From Zygnema cylindricum (lineage: Eukaryota; Streptophyta; Zygnematophyceae; Zygnematales; Zygnemataceae), in contig JBBHKE010003418.1 of assembly GCA_037447655.1 (NCBI GenBank), positions 64,001-113,161 of the forward strand: 49,161 nt of DNA. Direction: 5' to 3'. The translations under genes and the position numbers were made by a program. Positions within the stretch are counted from its first letter, which is position 1, and every line of letters starts with the position of its first letter. This document shows, one piece after another, positions 44,821 to 49,161 of this stretch. A model generated the notes under the pieces. The model was not told where the DNA came from, made no database searches, and worked only from the letters and a program-made list of their open reading frames with translations.

Positions 44821-46969
44821 GCTGTCAAGCAGAAAAAAGGCAACAGGCTAGTGACATATTCGCAAACCCAACACATTTGTGTATTTGAACAGGAGAGAGT
44901 TGTGTGACTATCATTGAGCTGTTCAGTTAAACTAAAGAAAAAAAGAAATATTTAAGATTCATGTGATCCTGACTGAATCAGAGGCCTGCATTGTTCGCCA
45001 TACGATTTTTCGCCCAGGTTTTGCATGTCTACTGTAATCAATTGTCAAAATATCATAATAAATGACTGCTTGCACAGATAAAAGTCGGCCAAAAAACAAA
45101 AAAGCGTTGAAAATACGTTGAATGCTTTGCTTTGAAATGCTTTGTCGTTTTTTGCCGTAAATAGTATGATATTTAACCGTAATGAATCCTATAGAGCCTT
45201 AAATACTTAATAAATGACACTGGTTTGAATTCGTTTTAACGTGAAATAATTACCAAAATACACGTGGCATCGAAATGAGTCTAGGCTAGGTGAAAGCTTT
45301 GTCAAAAACGACAAAGCATACAGGGCTCAAATGCTCCCTGCTTTACGAGCAAGGATATTAATAGCTAGTAATAGCTGATTGGCTATTGCTTTTTTTCCAT
45401 ATCGTTTTGAGAGGCGTACTGCCTCCAGAGGACTGCATTGTCTCCAGTAGGAACCACTTTTTTAGGAAATTGAACTGTTCTCTAGGAGGAAACGGAGGCA
45501 GAGGAGAGAACAAGGAGAGAGAGGAGGGAGAGGGAGAGGGGGAGGGAGGAGAGGGAGGGAGAGAGAGGAGAGGGAGGTCAATATAGGCAATGAGGGAGAA
45601 ATGAAGGCCAGGAGAGGGAAAAGGAGAGGTAAAATGTCGAACAGGAATCAGAATAACAAAATGAGACGTTAAGGAGATGAAAAAATCAAAAGATAGGATG
45701 TCAAAAGGGATGACAAAACGGTACAAATTCCGAAAACAGATGGAGGGAAAGAAAAAGAGAAAGAAAGACATTTAGGAGCATGGAGAGGGAAATGCTAGAG
45801 TTTTCCTTCCTTACAGAATCAACCAGACTCTTTAGGCATAGTTAATATCAATAACGACCATTATCATGGGTTCTACTACACATGTTAAGATGTAAATTAG
45901 AGATCGAGGCCTTTCAGAACTCACCTAATGAAGAGAAGGTGTTTATCGGCAAAATTCGTATCAAAATTTATTCGGTCCTTAGGAACATATTAAAAGCAAA
46001 TCAACAAAATAGAATTTGACTCGAACCATAAAGAAGCAACGGCACACTTTTAAGCTTTTTAAATATTGTTGTTGGTACAGAAGTGCTTATGCTCCAGTGA
46101 GCCTCGTACAATACGCACAAAAACAAACTCGTTTGCGTTTTGCTAACTCTTGCAAAGAGCTGATAAGACGACAAAGGATATTTGACCAAGAAAAACATTC
46201 GAATTTTTCATTCGTCTTGACTTCATGGAGTCTACAGTACAGTACAGTACTGTACGGCATGGCACAATTCGATGGTCGAATAGTGCGAACATCTCATACG
46301 AAACGCATCGAGTACTACAGTATCGTGCAGAAAATCCCACGGTGAGGAATTCGCGGAAACAAATTTCTTGCGGCCGGATTCCATCGGATGTGCGGAATCA
46401 CGCAGAAAAGTTCCGCACGTTTTATGAACATAGGGGTACTGTACTTTAAGACCGTGCGGAATCCGACTCGATCTTATTATATCGTTTAAAAGTCTCGCGG
46501 CATATCTCCCCCCTAAGGCTCGACGGTTCAACATCTTTAACTGTCTTCTAGAATGCCTTCGGACGACGGTTGATAACGACAAATATGGAATTCATCATTA
46601 GTCATCATATAGGTTGAGGCATAGTACTGAAGTGCGGGTATTATTAGGTTTGACAGGTGCGAAAAAACATTGATTTTCCCGCGTCGGAGCTTGTCGCATG
46701 CGTGAGTTCAGCCCATGTCTTACAGACGTTACGGCGGTTGAAAAGTCGGTGTGATAACTTTTAGATTTTGGGCCAAAATCTGATCCCCATCAGAGAGGCA
46801 CCATAATGGGACATTGCCGGTCCATTCAAAATGTAGGTCCGGTATAAACTCCATACAACTTTGTCACGTGGCGATTTTTTTTTTATCCAACTGCTCATCA
46901 AAATGAATCCATTGCTCATCGTTATCACACTAATTTTTCCGAGACTTTTTAAGAACCAAAATCATAAAC
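44821..46969. other. 2.1 kb without a recognisable gene
   Basis: It contains a GA-rich tract at about 45490-45575. At 46235-46255 there is a CAGTACAGTACAGTACTGTA palindromic run, followed by GC-richer sequence with repeated TGCGGAAT/TTCCGCAC words in both orientations (46390-46460). Overlapping ORFs there read on both strands and have no motif. Confidence 0.5.
45490..45575. repeat. GA-rich purine tract
   Basis: GAGAGG, GAGGGA and similar units, purine on the plus strand, like the tract at 24080-24210. Confidence 0.85.
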
Positions 46970-47566
46970 TACACCACGAATCGCTATTAGCGTATTGAAC
47001 GCTAATTCGGTTCCCCCAAATTTTAACCCAAATTCTTCAATAACATTAATAATTCTTTTTTTTTCTTTACGCCTTTTAGGGTTCTGTTCCAATTAGCGTT
47101 AGTAACGAAAGTACACTGCGATTTAAATAGTGTGGTGTACGGTCAGTGTCAGACCGTACACAATAAGGAATCATTCTTTTTCTCATAAAAATAGACAATA
47201 ATGATAAATAATTGAACAATCCTATCTAAGTGAAAAAGTACAGAAAATAATTTAACATAGGCGCGCGCGCATGTGAATGTGCACTGGAAGAAAGTGAAAA
47301 TTTTAACTGACATAAAATAGTCTAACAAGTACAGGCGGTAAAATTACGCGACGGCGTACAATTTCAAAGATTTTGAACGGATGCCTATATTAGTGTAAGC
47401 ATGTTTAGGGTTTCTTTTTATTTTTTTGAAAAACCCAAATTAGCATAAGTTAAAAATTAGAATATATGTTTTTTTTTTTTAATTTCAAATTCCCAATAAG
47501 CGTTAATAATGCTAATTATTTTTATACGCTATTTAATCTTTGACACTAATAGCGATTCACGGTGTA
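46970..47566. mobile_element. MITE, 597-base copy of the 547-base type
   Basis: Ends TACACCACGAATCGCTATTA and ACTAATAGCGATTCACGGTG with TA edges. It matches 29811-30357 almost base for base through its length. Its larger size is mainly due to about 55 extra bases at about 47160-47220 (ATAATGATAAATAATTG region). No coding capacity. Confidence 0.9.
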
Positions 47567-48342
47567 GTGTTCTTAACATTTAAATAAAATTAACGCTAAT
47601 ATGGAAAGTTTCTATGTAGTGTTAACCATTATATATAACACAAGGCATAAAATACTAAAAATGGAGTAAATTAGCCGAAAATAATGTTGACTAAATCCTC
47701 GCGATCAAACACCCCACAACCGAAAAAAGTGTGGAGGATGTTGCATATCATGTGGCAATTTTCCCCTTCAATTTTCCTCTTCCCTTTTTATTCTTTCCTT
47801 AGCTTTCGAATGGTTTATTGTTGTGCTTTTCGAATATAGATTATTATTATGTGGAAGAGGCCAACCTATTCCGTGACTGCCGCCTCGTACGAATATTTTC
47901 ATTATTCTAAGGACCTGTTTTCATGATTGTCAGTCATTGTGAAGTCACTACCGGAAGTTGACCGATGCAGGAGCACTTTCGCTCCCACCTTGATCTTTCT
48001 GGTGCTAAAAATCCTTGTCTACTTGTAAGGAAAATGTAGAAGATAACACCAGTAGGAAACTGTATCGTGAATTATGTCAAGGAAAGTGAGCAGTTTGGTT
48101 CTCTTGACGACCTACACCTTTTAAGTACACAACCACCACACACACCCACACCCTTCCCTGGGAAAATAAATCCATTTTTTGAAATCTTCCATCCTTAACC
48201 CGAAATATACCCGTTCCGTTTTCCCTCTCTTCCTCAGATTTTCCATTATACTCCTTCCACCATCCATCACACATGGTTCCTTTTCCTCTCCCACGTTTTC
48301 TCTTCCTCTCACACTCTCAATTCCCATGGCTTCTTTGACTAA
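47567..48342. other. spacer and probable 5' UTR of the LINE-like element
   Basis: No gene. From about 48180 the sequence becomes pyrimidine-rich (CCTCTC, CTTCCTC), running into the ATG at 48343. Confidence 0.4.
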
Positions 48343-49161
48343 TTGACCATGTCCGAAAGCACTTCTTTTCCCCTTCTCCCTCCTCCACCTCCACCTCCAC
48401 CCAAACCTCGTAAACCAACCTCTAGGCGTTTGGAATGTCTTGGGTGTCACAACCTTCTTGCTGTTGGTGCCGGTATTTCCCGTCATACACGCAGTTATCG
48501 ACATTGTATAGCCCTTGGTGGTCCTTCGTCTAACACCTCTCCTCAATCGTCATCGACCACTCTCCTGTCCGGCCCCACAGATGAGGACTGGAATTTCGTC
48601 CATGAGTAAGATGTTTTGGGGGCTTATGATCTGGGAGCCCCCCGCCCGCGATTATATACCCGTATTCCTATGGCCGTGCGGACAATAGTACAAGATGCCC
48701 TCCACCTCCCCTTGTCCCATATTTTCTCAAACCCGAAGCACATTGCTCCTTGGCACCTTCTTCTTATCTTCTCTCTGTGGGTCCAAGTTCCTCCAGGTCG
48801 TGGAGGGGGCAGTGGGGCTAGAGAGACTATGGCGCATTATCGTCGATTCCTTCGTGGTGACTAGAAGGTCGTCCAGGCCGAGCATAAAAATCGGGTATCG
48901 AGCGCCTCTTTCATACCGCTTCGCCCATCTAGGCCATCAGATGTCCCGGCCTCTTATCGTCGAGCACTTCACTTAGGCCGTGTTGGTGAGCTTTCTCGGC
49001 GGTTCAAGCCTTATAGCCATTCACTCGCGCCCCCCGATCTTCTTCATCTATTGAGGCCCTTCGAGCTCTCCCCCCCCCTGCACTTTCCCTTTTACCCCCT
49101 TCCATCCACGCCTTTGAGCCTTTTGAGAGTTTTACTTTAGATTGGGAGGTTTTCATTAAGG
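48343..49161 (+). pseudogene. LINE-like retrotransposon ORF, N-terminal part, with in-frame stops (runs off right edge)
   Basis: One reading frame stays coherent from ATG 48343 to the edge apart from three stops: TAA 48607-48609, TAG 48862-48864 and TAG near 49138. It starts with a Pro-rich segment (PLLPPPPPPPPKPRK) and a zinc-finger-like C-x2-C...H-x5-HC (CLGCHNLL, SRHTRSYRHC). Next comes a segment of the kind found before the RT domain in non-LTR elements (HIFSNPKHIAPWHLLLIF, then QVPPGRGG). The last part, RRALHLGRVGELSRRFKPYS then APPDLLHLLRP, resembles the 'RR...L...GE.SRA...L' block just upstream of RT. The RT domain itself lies outside the window. The frame without frameshifts suggests fairly recent decay. 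Confidence 0.6.

Noticed and set aside
48343-49161. Stop-codon reassignment suggested by in-frame TAA/TAG in the LINE-like frame
   Set aside because: Apparent stops in copia element B fall at positions where Trp is expected (TGG to TAG decay), and the host genes terminate normally, so simple decay explains them.
1-49161. CRISPR arrays, prokaryotic operons, rRNA or tRNA genes
   Set aside because: Spliced genes and retroelements show a eukaryotic nuclear sequence; no regular short spacer arrays or recognisable RNA genes were seen.

Overview
This is a eukaryotic nuclear window: AT-rich, with spliced genes (GT-AG introns of several hundred bases to about 2 kb), Ty1/copia LTR retrotransposon wreckage, a LINE fragment, many small inverted-repeat elements and long microsatellites. 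Plant-type gene content (ATL-like RING-H2 ligase, plant-like GT92 glycosyltransferase, plant-style copia elements) points to the green lineage. A streptophyte alga or an early-diverging land plant would fit, but the species cannot be fixed from sequence alone. I assembled the gene models by hand from ORF continuity, splice signals, intron phase and family motifs.

Layout. (1) 1-7250: two decayed Ty1/copia elements of one family, head to head. Element A (minus) has gag, a degenerate zinc knuckle, protease, integrase tail, RT and an LTR at about 145-898. Element B (plus) runs from integrase tail to RNase H and an LTR at about 6201-7116. Each LTR is followed by a 5' leader of the same family. (2) 7264-7394: a minisatellite, then about 2.4 kb with no recognisable gene. 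(3) 9865-19627, minus: one RING-H2 exon (10982-11182) and a likely terminal exon (9865-10017). Upstream lie three separate, paralogous, phase-0 membrane-anchor first exons (13540-13851, 16979-17275, 19313-19627). (4) 19628-26090: gene-poor, with MITEs and purine tracts. (5) 26091-29289, plus: a four-exon, 321-residue stand-alone protein equivalent to the N-terminal hydrolase module of 10-formyltetrahydrofolate dehydrogenase (ALDH1L). It stops before any carrier or ALDH domain. (6) 31671-36401, plus: two tandem paralogues resembling CipC/DUF3759 proteins, both three exons with identical intron phases (0 and 2). (7) 37364-43410, minus: a seven-exon GT92 glycosyltransferase (about 487 residues, type II membrane protein). 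(8) 43411-49161: gene-poor, with MITEs and the start of a LINE-like element.

A family of small inverted-repeat elements (ends near TACACCGCGAATCGC, flanked by TA) recurs through the right two thirds of the window, inside introns and next to genes. Two copies, 17 kb apart, are nearly identical. I see no operon-like cooperation. The only functional grouping is local duplication: three RING first exons and two CipC-like genes.
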